The notes under the pieces were generated by a model. That model was not told the origin of the DNA, ran no database searches, and saw only the letters and a program-made list of their open reading frames with translations. A program made the translations under genes and the position numbers. 46,751 bases of DNA from a virus, in IMG/VR virus record IMGVR_UViG_3300025133_000194, positions 1 through 46,751 of that record. The stretch is one strand, 5' to 3'. This document shows, one piece after another, positions 16,398 through 27,597 of the stretch. Position 1 is the first letter of the stretch; each line of letters opens with the position of its first letter.

Positions 16398-17627
16398 TTA
16401 AGATTGAGTTCCTACTGTTATTATTTTATCTATATCGAAATATATGTTCCGATTAGAGGTTGGATATTTATTTACAGTAATATTTCCAGTTAAGTTAACT
16501 GTTTTGTAAACCTGGTTGAAAGATAAAACTGTCCCAGCTGTTAAAATTTGTGCTGACTCTACCGTTATAGCGCCGTCACTAGCCACTCCATTTGGATCTG
16601 GGGTAGCGACAGAAACAACACGGTTATTAAGCGTATTATTAACCCCTAAACCCTTATATTTTACAGTACTACCACCGGATATACCCAGTGTATCGTTTAA
16701 AGTAATACTAGTACCAGAAACGTTGGCTCTAACAGTTTGTGTTAACGGCATGGTTGCTAGCACTGTGGAGGTAAATTGTACCTCAACACCTATAGCGTAA
16801 CTTATCGCTTTTTTACCATAAGCCCTAAATGTCATCGTTTCACCATCTTCAAAAGCAACCGCTTGAGAAAAAGTTATTATTTTTGTTTCAGAGTCAATAG
16901 CTGTTATGGTTGTTGTTCCAACAGGACTACCCGCTTTATTTGTTGGTACGGTCGTTCCCGCGTGATAATACAACTCTGTTCCAACACCTAGATCAGTAAC
17001 ATCTGCGACAGTTATTGTAGTACTGTCTTCGCCATCTCCCGCTGGATTATCAGCTACGTTTTCTGTTGTTGTAAAGTACCAATAAGTTTCAGGTATAACA
17101 GGCAGTCCACTTGTAGTTTCGTTTGTTACTATTAACCCGTAACTACCCGCGTCAGCCACCCCATCCCAATTATCAACATCCCAATCGAAGCTAATTTTAC
17201 TTTTATCGCCAACACTTCCAGTGGAATCTGTTGTCGGAAATGTTGCGTAATTAACAGTATTGTTGGTTGCAAGCGCAAACGTTATTGTAGCATCTGCACC
17301 CAGTTTTGTGATAGATTTCGTTATAACACCTGCTTGAGCAGTAGTGCCCTCTGAGGGTATTAATTTTATAATATAGTCGCCAGAGCCTTCTGGAAACATT
17401 ATATTATTACGGTATTTTTTCTGACTCAGTGTTACTGCTAGATTACTGTTTGAATCGTGACCATCCTCAAACTCTCCACTAGTAAAATTATAATACTTTT
17501 GAGTGCCAACTTGCAAGGCTACCATAGTAAAAGCGGCGCCAATTTCACCGTTAACAACAAAACCCCTTGTTGTTGCCGTATTAGGCGCGTCGGTTGTATC
17601 TATTTGTAAATTACTTATTTTTTTCAT
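16398..17627 (-). CDS. Beta-rich tail/appendage structural protein
   Basis: This 409-residue protein is Thr-, Val- and Asn-rich with many beta-strands and Gly/Asp turns. Residues about 205-270 contain a segment (STTITVADVTDLGVGTELYY, then FSQAVAFEDGETMTF) of the type found in repeated beta modules of phage appendages, and a similar unit recurs near 335-380. There is no enzyme motif. It starts two bases after the stop of the giant tail protein, suggesting that they act in the same tail structure. I recognise no named family. Confidence 0.6.
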   Translation of the reverse strand: MKKISNLQIDTTDAPNTATTRGFVVNGEIGAAFTMVALQVGTQKYYNFTSGEFEDGHDSNSNLAVTLSQKKYRNNIMFPEGSGDYIIKLIPSEGTTAQAGVITKSITKLGADATITFALATNNTVNYATFPTTDSTGSVGDKSKISFDWDVDNWDGVADAGSYGLIVTNETTSGLPVIPETYWYFTTTENVADNPAGDGEDSTTITVADVTDLGVGTELYYHAGTTVPTNKAGSPVGTTTITAIDSETKIITFSQAVAFEDGETMTFRAYGKKAISYAIGVEVQFTSTVLATMPLTQTVRANVSGTSITLNDTLGISGGSTVKYKGLGVNNTLNNRVVSVATPDPNGVASDGAITVESAQILTAGTVLSFNQVYKTVNLTGNITVNKYPTSNRNIYFDIDKIITVGTQS

Positions 17628-17628
17628 G

Positions 17629-20600
17629 TTAAATAACGTCTATTGTTCTACTAGCAAAACCGATTCCCTGCACACTAAACCTTGAGGTGTCTAGCGTGCC
17701 AGCCGCAACACGTTTACCCTTGATATACCCAAACCACTTACCTTCTTTTTTAACAAAATCTTTTAAACTTCCAGCGTCCATATCTGTTTCTATTCTTGTA
17801 ACTTTCCAACCATCTATATTCGGGTAAAAGTTGCTAGTTGGATCAGATAAACTCCAGGCTTTAGCGTTGTGAATTGTAATTATTGGGTTGTCGTCAAGAT
17901 TCGTTTCATTAGTGAGATCTATGTTTGCCATTGGATTTGTTATATGCGCTTGACTACCTTCATAATTTAACGTGTTAAACGTTTTTATAATAGAAGGTTC
18001 TGCATTTAAAACAGCTTTAATTGTGGAAGAATAAGGTGTACCATAAAAAGTATTGTAATTTTCCGCGTTTTCCAGCGTAGAATCTACCACTATTTCCCCA
18101 AAAGTAAGTGATGTTGGATCTTTATCTTCTTCTAAAGGTATGTAATGTTGAAACAACCTAGCATCTTTCAGTGTAAAGTATTTTTTAGACAAACTTAAGC
18201 CATTTTCAGGTACAAACGATTTAAAACTTGTCCATCCATTTACATCTTCACTAAACGTTACTGTTGTTTCTGGGTACACGAGTGTTCCATCATTATTGTA
18301 CTCTATATTGTAAACCCTCTTCATTGATATGTTATCCACCCAACAGGTAACGTCGTGTGTGTCGTCAGAATCGTCTCTTCTAATAACAAAAGTGTTAAGC
18401 AAAGCTTCTACGCCTTGATCTGTTAGCTCTGAAGATGCTTCGTCATCACCAATCTCAACAACCATAGTAACTTTTCTAACCGGATTTGGTCCACTCCCTA
18501 TTTCCTCGATATTACCAGGTGAATATATACCATAACTAGGATTTGCGATTGAACCATTTAAAGGATCTCCAATATCTTGTATTCTAAAACCATAACCCTC
18601 ATTATTGAAGTAGTACATATGAAGTAAACCTTGACCATCCACTCCCATCTTTGATTCCATGCAGTAATCAAAACTAATCTCATACTTTTCGTATCTATTT
18701 ATAGGTTTGTCTACAAGCTGGTTTGCTGTTATTGCCTCTATAACGGTAGAGGTAGCATTTGGATCGAAGGTTGGACAATCTGTAAATTGAATTCTACCGT
18801 CGCCAGAAGTACCATCCCATATTATATAATCGTCTATAGTAGTTTCAAATCCATCAAAATTCCAAGAACCAACAGTACCGCCTTCAAGTATAGTTGTTTG
18901 ATTGGTAAGTGTAATATTACTTATCCCCATAGACAGAGGTATAGTACCGCCACTTGATTCATAAAAAACTATCCTATTTTCTTCCGCAACGTCAGTAACA
19001 GTGAAAACACCTGTATTGAACAAACCGAAGTGGTCCACACTACCAGAGTAGTCACTACCACCTTTTTCAATAGTCCAATTCGTAGTATCATCATCCATAG
19101 TGAACTTGATCTCATAGTTACCTTGATCGTGTATGTTTGTGACATGCATACCGTTGTACTCACCGGCGGTGAAATCGCCTATGACGTTAGAAACACCAAC
19201 TCCAAGTTCACCTGTAAATCCAGTGGTTTTAGCGTTTGTCCCAAGAGAAAATCCAAGTGTCCAACCATTACCCGATAATGCTGGCGTGTTTCCTCCAAAA
19301 TCTTGACTCCATTCAGAGTTACTCGTAACACTATCCCAACATAATTTATCATCGAAAACATACATATCTGTATCTGTGAGCGTGTGATATTGAGCCCAAA
19401 ACCCAGTGTTGCCAGCGTCACCGTCTCTCATCCAATCGTCAGCGGCTCCTAAACCGTTATTCCACGTAATATCTCTTGTAATTACTTTTGAAACGTACAC
19501 TGGGTTATTTGCAAAGTTATAGAATCGCAATGTAAATTCATCCATATGACCACTGTTAGTCCAACTATTAGGATGTACTTGGTATATAGCTCTTAAAACC
19601 CATTTGGGCGTATTACCATACTCATGCCTCCATTTCCACTGTGTAGATATACTTACCCAACTACCAGTCTGGTAAAACGTCCCAACTCCATTTATGTCTA
19701 CTTCCGCTCCATCCACTCCATTTGTATCACCAACAACGCCAATCACCACTCTACCATCATTCCCACCTGATCCTATAGTTGGTGGAGTGGTATCATCAAA
19801 AAAATCTTCACCCGGGTGTAGCGATTCATCTAGCTCTATATCTACTAAGTACCAGTGATTAAGTTCGTAATCCGATCCACTAATATCCCACGAAACCCGT
19901 TGGTGACCACTAAGACCACTATCTGTTTGTATTCTCCAATAATCATTCACAACATCGTTAAAAGTAGTTACAGATGGACTAGATCCAGTATCGTTAAACT
20001 GCGCGCCTCTACTACCCGCTGTTGTAGAATAAGTGGTGCCACCTAAAGTTTTATTAAATGGAATTCCACTACCCACGTCTTCTTGTGGAGACTGGTAGGC
20101 GTTGGAACTGTTAACTGTCACTGGATCCAAGCCTTTCTCCCAGTATGTTACCGTAGCTCCAGTCGCCGCGCCAGTAGTTTGGTCTGTTTTATTTATCTCT
20201 CTTTTTATTGCGGTTCTATTGTTACCAAACCAATTTTGTGTTTTAGCTACCACCCATTCTCCAATCGAATTATCAGTCGTCGAGACTATACCAGCTGGGT
20301 AACTATAAGGAAACGATAAACCGTCTTTGTAGCCAAGGTGTTCTACCTCAACAAAAGCCTCCACTTCGAATTCTGGTATATTGGGTTGGGAGTAAGCATT
20401 GTTTGCATTATAAGCATTGATTGCTGCCTGGTTTAAAACAAATTCACCGTCAGCGTTCCACTCCCCTGCTACTGTATTACCTAAATCACTATAAGTCCAT
20501 CCTTCATCAGCAACGCCGTCACTTTCATCACCATAATAAGTAACGTAAGTACCAGTATCACCTGCATCAGCCGCGGTAGAAGGACCTGTTATACCAAATA

Positions 20601-23600
20601 GCTTTGTAACGTGAACACTCTCAATTTCAAATCTAGGATATTGAAATCCTTCTGGATAAGTGTTAGGTGAAGCTGTAGAGCTAGTGTTCAAAGCTCCTAT
20701 CGTAGTGTTCGCGTTACCAACTCTAATCCAAAGGTCGTCCACAACTTTTGCTTCCGCGGTTCCAGACCCCGTGTTTCCATCTGTAAATTTAAACCTCGCC
20801 CCAATCGTGTGGGTTGCATAATCTTGATCAAACTCATTATTCCACGCACTACCATAATAAACCAGCGTGTTACCAGTGGGATTTTGTGTTACGGGGAACA
20901 CAACGTAACCATCGCTTTGGAAGGGTTTAAGGTAATGCCAAGCGTTGTTATCACCAGTTAAATGGTTATAACCACTAACATTGCTAAAAACGTCACCGCT
21001 GTAACTAGCTTGTTGGTAAAGATACGGGTTGTAGGTTGCGTTGTCAACCTGGTGATCCCCAGTGCAAAAGTAAGTAGAATCTAATTCTGTTGAACCGTTG
21101 CATAGTTGTATAAATGGTTTTATAAAATTATAACCTCTTTTATAATCTTGATCGGCACTCCAACCACCAGAGGTACCCCCTAAAATACTGTTATCAAGAC
21201 CTGTCGCGTAGGTTTTAAACTTTACCACCACTGAAATTTCATCACCATTAAACATTTGAGAGTGAGCGTTGTTGGGTTTTGACGGTGTGTCTGGGTCACT
21301 GTAATAATCATCGAGTAAAGCGCCATCTAGAGCGTTGGTACTTGTATTAAGCCCCGCGTGTCTAAACTCTACATAAGTATTTTGCGGTGATGTTGTTGGT
21401 ACTCTATCAAAAATAATCGCTCCACTCGAGTCTGTGTTTTGCGCGATCTCGCCCGATGGTGGAGTCCACCCTACGTAAGCGATGTAGCTAGGATCGTTGT
21501 AGGGTTCTGGGGTGATGTAACCGCTCCCCGATACGATTAAACTCCCATTTCTTTTTCTTCTAACTTCAGAATATATATTAGGGTCCGTATCAACAGTTGC
21601 GGCTGATCCAGGATTACCAAATGTTTGCCCGGTATTACCTTTCACCCACTTGTAAAAATGGCCAGCAGTACCACTACCAGAATTTGGTAGATTAAGATTC
21701 GACTCGTAATCAGCCCACTCAAATGGCGTTGCGGCTTGTTCGCCTTCTAACACGTCGTACGCTACGGCTACTATTTCAGCTGGGGCTGAACCTACTATTC
21801 CAGAGGTTGCAGTTTGATACCATCCCTGTGGAATCTGTGGGTGATTTGTAACTTTTATTTGACTTTGCATCGTGTCGAGCGAAGATAAACCATTAAAAGT
21901 GTTATCCACTAAAACATCTCTTTCAACAAAAGATGGAACATAACTGTTTCCAGAAAACACACCTCCATTTTCAATAATGTTTAGTAAAGAAGATTCAATA
22001 GGGTTACTATCAACACCTTGTCCAAAAGCAGTGTTGAATATAATATTTTCAGTGTACGTGTTTGACAGGGTTATATTGTAGTTTTCCTTATAACTATCGT
22101 AAGTACCAATTAATGACGTGTAGATTGGTAGATTATCTCTAAACCAATCGTGCATTCCAGCTTTAGATATTGGCGTTAAACCATCTTTTGATAATCTTAA
22201 AACCGCTCCCCTAGCTTTATCTGTAAAGTATGCTCTATAAGATTCTGATGCAAATGATTCTGGATTTTTAGAAATACCAAAATTACCAACAAAAGGATTT
22301 GCATCACCTAAAACGTTGCTGCTAGATATTAATTGTGGGTTACCATCAGCATTGTAAATAGCGTCCTTGTTCGATGTAATTTGTATTACTCTATCTTCAC
22401 AAAATGCAATTAAACTAATTCTTCTTTGGAATAACTTTTGAACACTACCGTAGGTTGGATTTAAATCTTTTGTGATCTTCTCAGCCATTATAAACTGATT
22501 TAGATCATTAATACCAGAGTTAGAGTTGTATATACCAGAATATATTAAACCGTGTGATCTACGCTCTTCCTCGTATGTTTCTTGTGTTGTAGTCGACGCT
22601 TTAACTCCGTTTGCAATAAACATTTCGTTAAAGTCATCTCTAATTCTATTGGATTCTAAACCATTTCCAAAAGAAAAACAATTATACCAAGCAAGTCCAG
22701 CTCCAATAACATCCCCAACGTCTTCTTTAAATGTGAAATTAGTTTTAAATTCCGTAACAGCCACTGACCCTCCAACTAACTGCTGTCCACCAGCTTCAGC
22801 AACCGTATAACTACCATCTTCTCTAATAAACTTAAAAGCAGCGTGAGCGTAATCTATTTCATTATTTCCATCGGCTTTATTGAATCCCGGGTAGAATATA
22901 GCCGTGTTACCATCCCACGACTCTAAATAAACATCGTTTAGTGCTTGTTGTGGTGTTGCATTGATTATTTCAACCTTGCAACCAATCGGAGCAAATAATT
23001 CATTTGTTCTTTCATTAATTCTAACAGGTATATTATTACTAGCTTCGTAATATATATCTAAATCTACCTCTTGTTTTTTAGGGTCAACTTCCCATATAGC
23101 TGGGAATTTACTTAAATCAGAGAGTAATAAATCCTGAACTGGATCTAGAAATTCTACATCAGTATAGTCGGAATTAGCGAGATCACCAGACATACCGTCG
23201 TGACCACCATTACTCATGTTTAAAGGATTACCCATTTGATTACCCGTGGCATAGCGAGGGTTTTTGTCAAGTTCAATTATATAACAAAGTCTTCTATTGT
23301 GAGAGGCTCCAAATTGAACAATTTTATTCTTAAGATTATTGGATTCATTGTTGGGATTTAATCCCCCAGTGCCCGCGTCCGGCAGTTGGTTTAACCATCT
23401 TAAAGCGGTTTCCTCTACACTTTGGTAAGCCACGTGTTGCTCGGTTTCAATATCGTACCCCTCACCACTAATAAACCTATTATAAGGTTTTCTCCAAGAA
23501 GTGTGATTATACAGTTTTTTTATTGTAACTTTTTTAATAGTATAAACAGCATCATCGGTTATATTGTTAGCGCTAGTAGCTGAGTTGGTTTTATTAAACC

Positions 23601-26600
23601 TAAACTTAGAACCTGGGTATAAATTTCTAATAAAATCACGTATAGTATTTCCAGGATCACCTACATAAGTTCCATCCGCTCTATGTAAAAACGTTGGATC
23701 CCACTGTCTCTCGTGTAATTCTCTATAATCTAAATTATAACCAAAACCAATGCCTGGCCCTGGTGGTTCTGGTAAGTAATCGTTATTACTATCATAATTA
23801 CCCTCTAGTGCTAAGTGTGTATGACCAGTTCCTGTTCCAAAAATATCGCTAGGACTTTCACCTGTAAAAACCCCTCCGCCCCATATACCTTGTAAATTAT
23901 TAGCCCAAGAATGCTCACCATATAATGACTGCACACCAGGGCTAAAGTCCCAAGAATAACCACCGGCATGCAAATCTTTCCCTGGGGCAAAAAATGATAA
24001 ATGCATAAAATGCCTATCTTCTTCACCATTGTCTGAGTAAGTTCTTGTATCATCACCAACACCATAATCAGTTCCATTCAAACCGCTAAACCATCTTCTA
24101 GGTCCGGTCGTGTGAAACTCATTTGTCGTGACTAACCCCTCTAAACCATTAACATGATTAGCATTATTTATACCTGTGTCTAAAACTGGCAAGTCCCTAG
24201 AAACGTTTTGCAGTGGACCAACCCAGCCATCAATTTTCAAGTTTTCGTAATCTGCATTTTCGCTTAATAGTGGTGATGTCGAAATTAAATTGTTTTCATA
24301 CCACACTGATTGAGATGGAATCGTGGTATCTGGAAGTGTAATACTGCCTCCAAATGGCGTGTCTATAGTATTCCCACCAACAGTTGTTGACGGTACCACA
24401 AGATTAGTTGTGTCCCCAAACTCTGATAACCACGTTTTTAAAGGTGGATAACTCCAGGCTGAATTTTCAGCGGTATCACCGTTATCGTCTTTAGTACAAC
24501 CAGACCAAGTCATACAACAGTATTTAGCGTAATCACTAGCCTCACTTTGCCCAGCTATCATGTGCATCGCGTCTACGAAAAACCTAGGTTTATTATCTAA
24601 TTCATTTAGTATACCACTCCAAACTTCCCACCAATCTGAAATTCTTAGTTTATTATAAGGTGGATTATAATTAGGATCAGCACTCTCGTTATTACTTCCG
24701 TTGGAGTCAGTGTAGTTCTTGTGTATGTGATTTATACCACCATCAGCTCCCGTGTTGTAATCATGGTCAGGATCATAACCGTAAAAATTAGTAAGACCGT
24801 AGTTTGGGTTACCTACTACTGGGCTTCCTTGTGTGGTCATAATATCATCATGCCAGTACCAAACACCTTGCTTTGCTGTAACTTGATATTTATCTAAATT
24901 ACTAACTTCCTTACCAGTTTCAATTATACTAGAAACTTGGTTTTTAGATATTTTAACAAAGAACTTTCCAGAGAAATCCTCTGAATCTTTAAGTACTTTT
25001 TCCTCTACTTGAAATATTAAATCTTGATGCATGTGAGTCGCTGTAGTGCTTGAATCACCGCTTACACTAGCTATATCAGCATCTATTTTTGTTATTGGAG
25101 CTGAAAGGCTTAACACATAACCAACAGAACCTTTCCATCCCCCAGTTACTTTGTATTTTTTAGAAGAAAGTTCCCCATTCGAATCAATTCTTCTCCAAGA
25201 TACATATAAATTTTTCTTAATTATATCTCCCTCCGGGCTTGCTGCGTCTCCAGGGCTACTCCCTATTTCTAATGACGAACGATAACCACCTAGTGCCTTC
25301 CATGGAACATAACCAATAACAATAATATTCACCTCTTTATCAATCCGCTGAGATGAGCTAATAAAAAGTTTATCAGAACCAGCTGTAAATATATCGAGGG
25401 TGTCGTTTGATTTTACACCTAAGTTAACCAACTCATATTTGATAGCGTCTGGTGCTTCGTTTTTAATATCAACAATCTTAAACTTGTTTTCAAAAGTTAC
25501 CTGTTCTTCTCCAACGCCTATTTTCTTTTTTAGAATAATATAATCTTCCTCTGATATTTTATTTCTATCAGACGATGGAAATGAAATCCAAAGATGACCT
25601 TCAGAGTTATCTAGCTCATAGGTACTTTTAGTAACCCACGCTCTGTCCATTGTTAAGTTATAATATTCATTTGAAGTTTCTTTTACAAAGAACTTTAAAG
25701 AATCAACCCATTCAGGGAAATTATTTATAGCGCCAACTGTTAGTTGAGTGCTTTTACTAGCGTTTTTATTACCACTAGAATCTTGCCAAGGAATATTTAC
25801 AGCACCATCGTTAGATGTAAATACAGGCGTTTCTCTACCGTACTTGTCGCAGTAAACAACTCCTAACTGATAATTTCTTTGAGATTTTATAGACGGCAAA
25901 CCTTTTGAAGTGAAAGTTCCCAATCTATTTTGCCTGTCACTGTAGCTTACTTGAACTTGCGGTTTTAATCCTATGTCGTAGTTTTGTAAATAATTACCAT
26001 ATACAATTCTATTTCCAGTAACCTCCTGTGCTAACGCTTTTCTTGGAACGTTGTCCCAAGGTCTTAGTAATTGATTAGCAGGTAGTGCTGCGTATATATT
26101 TTCAGTTGTTACCACGTATTTTCCACCAGTAAGACCACCCGTAGCAGCGTATGTATTTGCGTTTTGCAACGCCTTACCGTAACCTATATTCGTGCCCTCA
26201 TTGGCACTCCAATCGTGCCACTCGGAATCCACATGCTTAATAGTGTCGATAGAGTATATGACACTTGAATTCTCTTGTTTATATAATATGTCTACTTCCA
26301 CAACGTCTTCTGGAGTTTGAGCCGTGATAAAGTCAGTTAAATCTACAGAATGAATAGCGTTAACCATAGCTTTATTGTATGGCTCTTTAATATCGTAAGC
26401 AGTATCTTGGTTGTACATAACACCACCATCTATTGACTTACTAGTATCCTTAGTATATTTAGCGTTAAATACGGGTTCTGTAAAAGGCGCAAACGTAGAG
26501 TATTCTCCGTCTCTATATTTATACCTATAAGAAAATCTTGGAAATTTTGTTTCGAATAAATTAGGGATCTTGCTCGTGCTTTGAGAGCTTTCAGTGTGAT

Positions 26601-27594
26601 TTATTTTTACAGTGGGAGCGTTTAAAGGTTTTGGTTTTATAACCGTAACATGTCGCTCGGCTATATCGATAGCGACACTGTCTCCAAAAATAACATCTCC
26701 CTCGCGGAAGTCTTCGTCACTACCTTCGCCCCATATTCTACGACCATGCGTACCATTGCCGGGATATCCTCCAGATTCGTGGGGTATAATACCTGGGTAA
26801 GTGCTATCCTCTACGTAGTTAATAGAATCTGATGTATATCTGTTTAACACAATTGGATCATTATCTGGATTTGGCCAATTTGTTGAGTCAAAAAAATTGA
26901 TATCATAAGCGCCTAAAAACTCACCATTTCTATAATGGCGAATAGGAGATCGCATAACAGTGTCATTAGCTGAATCACTGGGAGAGTACATCCAAGTATC
27001 AATCGCTTTTAGGAATTTTTCTCTAGGATAATAAAAATATCTATCGCTAACAGCGGGATTCATGTAAGATCTAACAGTTATCCCATGGAAACTACCGTTT
27101 TCAAAACTTAATCGCGTGTGTGTGTCTATACTAGTCGTGCCAGCCTTACACGTATCTATATTTATTTTCTTTGGCTCACCGTGGTTGTCCGTCCAGAATA
27201 ATAAATTATCAATTACATTTATTCCAGTTATAACGTTTCCAAAAAACTTTAAAACAGCCTTATTTGTTCCAGCATAAGTATCTACTAAAACATATTTTGC
27301 AATATCATTATCGGCATCATATTCTAATATAGCGTCTACGTTGTATTTAGATATAAACCAATATAGTTTGTTATTCTTCTCGTCAGCAATACTACCAACA
27401 CATTTAAAATTACTACCAACTAAGTTTTCAACCCTTTGATTACCTAAAATATTTTTAACAGTACCAACGTCAGATCCCTCTGAAGTTGAAACCTCCACGT
27501 TTAGTGCATCTCTATATTGTCCATTAGGTATTAATCTCTCATCAAGGTCTTTGTTCATTTTACCTTGAAGAAAAGTATTCTTAATTTCTGGCAT
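17629..27594 (-). CDS. Giant tail protein (stabilisation/muzzle-type) with C-terminal beta modules
   Basis: This 3,321-residue protein spans almost 10 kb. The N-terminus (KNTFLQGKMNKDLDERL, then IPNGQYRDALNVEVS) is the hallmark I recall from the large tail-stabilisation-type proteins of marine and crAss-like podoviruses. The conserved part appears to continue to about residue 1,800, where a segment with RVIQITSNKDA, YFTDKARGAVLRLS and GMHDWFRDNLP resembles the end of that core. The remaining 1,500 or so residues are a chain of Gly/Asn/Thr-rich beta-sandwich modules with aromatic residues, like carbohydrate-binding or jelly-roll domains. Related proteins are generally shorter, so the long modular tail is an addition. 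The gene lies between ring proteins and appendage proteins, consistent with a distal tail component contacting host glycans. No catalytic residues were identified. Confidence 0.75.
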   Translation of the reverse strand: MPEIKNTFLQGKMNKDLDERLIPNGQYRDALNVEVSTSEGSDVGTVKNILGNQRVENLVGSNFKCVGSIADEKNNKLYWFISKYNVDAILEYDADNDIAKYVLVDTYAGTNKAVLKFFGNVITGINVIDNLLFWTDNHGEPKKINIDTCKAGTTSIDTHTRLSFENGSFHGITVRSYMNPAVSDRYFYYPREKFLKAIDTWMYSPSDSANDTVMRSPIRHYRNGEFLGAYDINFFDSTNWPNPDNDPIVLNRYTSDSINYVEDSTYPGIIPHESGGYPGNGTHGRRIWGEGSDEDFREGDVIFGDSVAIDIAERHVTVIKPKPLNAPTVKINHTESSQSTSKIPNLFETKFPRFSYRYKYRDGEYSTFAPFTEPVFNAKYTKDTSKSIDGGVMYNQDTAYDIKEPYNKAMVNAIHSVDLTDFITAQTPEDVVEVDILYKQENSSVIYSIDTIKHVDSEWHDWSANEGTNIGYGKALQNANTYAATGGLTGGKYVVTTENIYAALPANQLLRPWDNVPRKALAQEVTGNRIVYGNYLQNYDIGLKPQVQVSYSDRQNRLGTFTSKGLPSIKSQRNYQLGVVYCDKYGRETPVFTSNDGAVNIPWQDSSGNKNASKSTQLTVGAINNFPEWVDSLKFFVKETSNEYYNLTMDRAWVTKSTYELDNSEGHLWISFPSSDRNKISEEDYIILKKKIGVGEEQVTFENKFKIVDIKNEAPDAIKYELVNLGVKSNDTLDIFTAGSDKLFISSSQRIDKEVNIIVIGYVPWKALGGYRSSLEIGSSPGDAASPEGDIIKKNLYVSWRRIDSNGELSSKKYKVTGGWKGSVGYVLSLSAPITKIDADIASVSGDSSTTATHMHQDLIFQVEEKVLKDSEDFSGKFFVKISKNQVSSIIETGKEVSNLDKYQVTAKQGVWYWHDDIMTTQGSPVVGNPNYGLTNFYGYDPDHDYNTGADGGINHIHKNYTDSNGSNNESADPNYNPPYNKLRISDWWEVWSGILNELDNKPRFFVDAMHMIAGQSEASDYAKYCCMTWSGCTKDDNGDTAENSAWSYPPLKTWLSEFGDTTNLVVPSTTVGGNTIDTPFGGSITLPDTTIPSQSVWYENNLISTSPLLSENADYENLKIDGWVGPLQNVSRDLPVLDTGINNANHVNGLEGLVTTNEFHTTGPRRWFSGLNGTDYGVGDDTRTYSDNGEEDRHFMHLSFFAPGKDLHAGGYSWDFSPGVQSLYGEHSWANNLQGIWGGGVFTGESPSDIFGTGTGHTHLALEGNYDSNNDYLPEPPGPGIGFGYNLDYRELHERQWDPTFLHRADGTYVGDPGNTIRDFIRNLYPGSKFRFNKTNSATSANNITDDAVYTIKKVTIKKLYNHTSWRKPYNRFISGEGYDIETEQHVAYQSVEETALRWLNQLPDAGTGGLNPNNESNNLKNKIVQFGASHNRRLCYIIELDKNPRYATGNQMGNPLNMSNGGHDGMSGDLANSDYTDVEFLDPVQDLLLSDLSKFPAIWEVDPKKQEVDLDIYYEASNNIPVRINERTNELFAPIGCKVEIINATPQQALNDVYLESWDGNTAIFYPGFNKADGNNEIDYAHAAFKFIREDGSYTVAEAGGQQLVGGSVAVTEFKTNFTFKEDVGDVIGAGLAWYNCFSFGNGLESNRIRDDFNEMFIANGVKASTTTQETYEEERRSHGLIYSGIYNSNSGINDLNQFIMAEKITKDLNPTYGSVQKLFQRRISLIAFCEDRVIQITSNKDAIYNADGNPQLISSSNVLGDANPFVGNFGISKNPESFASESYRAYFTDKARGAVLRLSKDGLTPISKAGMHDWFRDNLPIYTSLIGTYDSYKENYNITLSNTYTENIIFNTAFGQGVDSNPIESSLLNIIENGGVFSGNSYVPSFVERDVLVDNTFNGLSSLDTMQSQIKVTNHPQIPQGWYQTATSGIVGSAPAEIVAVAYDVLEGEQAATPFEWADYESNLNLPNSGSGTAGHFYKWVKGNTGQTFGNPGSAATVDTDPNIYSEVRRKRNGSLIVSGSGYITPEPYNDPSYIAYVGWTPPSGEIAQNTDSSGAIIFDRVPTTSPQNTYVEFRHAGLNTSTNALDGALLDDYYSDPDTPSKPNNAHSQMFNGDEISVVVKFKTYATGLDNSILGGTSGGWSADQDYKRGYNFIKPFIQLCNGSTELDSTYFCTGDHQVDNATYNPYLYQQASYSGDVFSNVSGYNHLTGDNNAWHYLKPFQSDGYVVFPVTQNPTGNTLVYYGSAWNNEFDQDYATHTIGARFKFTDGNTGSGTAEAKVVDDLWIRVGNANTTIGALNTSSTASPNTYPEGFQYPRFEIESVHVTKLFGITGPSTAADAGDTGTYVTYYGDESDGVADEGWTYSDLGNTVAGEWNADGEFVLNQAAINAYNANNAYSQPNIPEFEVEAFVEVEHLGYKDGLSFPYSYPAGIVSTTDNSIGEWVVAKTQNWFGNNRTAIKREINKTDQTTGAATGATVTYWEKGLDPVTVNSSNAYQSPQEDVGSGIPFNKTLGGTTYSTTAGSRGAQFNDTGSSPSVTTFNDVVNDYWRIQTDSGLSGHQRVSWDISGSDYELNHWYLVDIELDESLHPGEDFFDDTTPPTIGSGGNDGRVVIGVVGDTNGVDGAEVDINGVGTFYQTGSWVSISTQWKWRHEYGNTPKWVLRAIYQVHPNSWTNSGHMDEFTLRFYNFANNPVYVSKVITRDITWNNGLGAADDWMRDGDAGNTGFWAQYHTLTDTDMYVFDDKLCWDSVTSNSEWSQDFGGNTPALSGNGWTLGFSLGTNAKTTGFTGELGVGVSNVIGDFTAGEYNGMHVTNIHDQGNYEIKFTMDDDTTNWTIEKGGSDYSGSVDHFGLFNTGVFTVTDVAEENRIVFYESSGGTIPLSMGISNITLTNQTTILEGGTVGSWNFDGFETTIDDYIIWDGTSGDGRIQFTDCPTFDPNATSTVIEAITANQLVDKPINRYEKYEISFDYCMESKMGVDGQGLLHMYYFNNEGYGFRIQDIGDPLNGSIANPSYGIYSPGNIEEIGSGPNPVRKVTMVVEIGDDEASSELTDQGVEALLNTFVIRRDDSDDTHDVTCWVDNISMKRVYNIEYNNDGTLVYPETTVTFSEDVNGWTSFKSFVPENGLSLSKKYFTLKDARLFQHYIPLEEDKDPTSLTFGEIVVDSTLENAENYNTFYGTPYSSTIKAVLNAEPSIIKTFNTLNYEGSQAHITNPMANIDLTNETNLDDNPIITIHNAKAWSLSDPTSNFYPNIDGWKVTRIETDMDAGSLKDFVKKEGKWFGYIKGKRVAAGTLDTSRFSVQGIGFASRTIDVI

Positions 27595-27597
27595 GTA

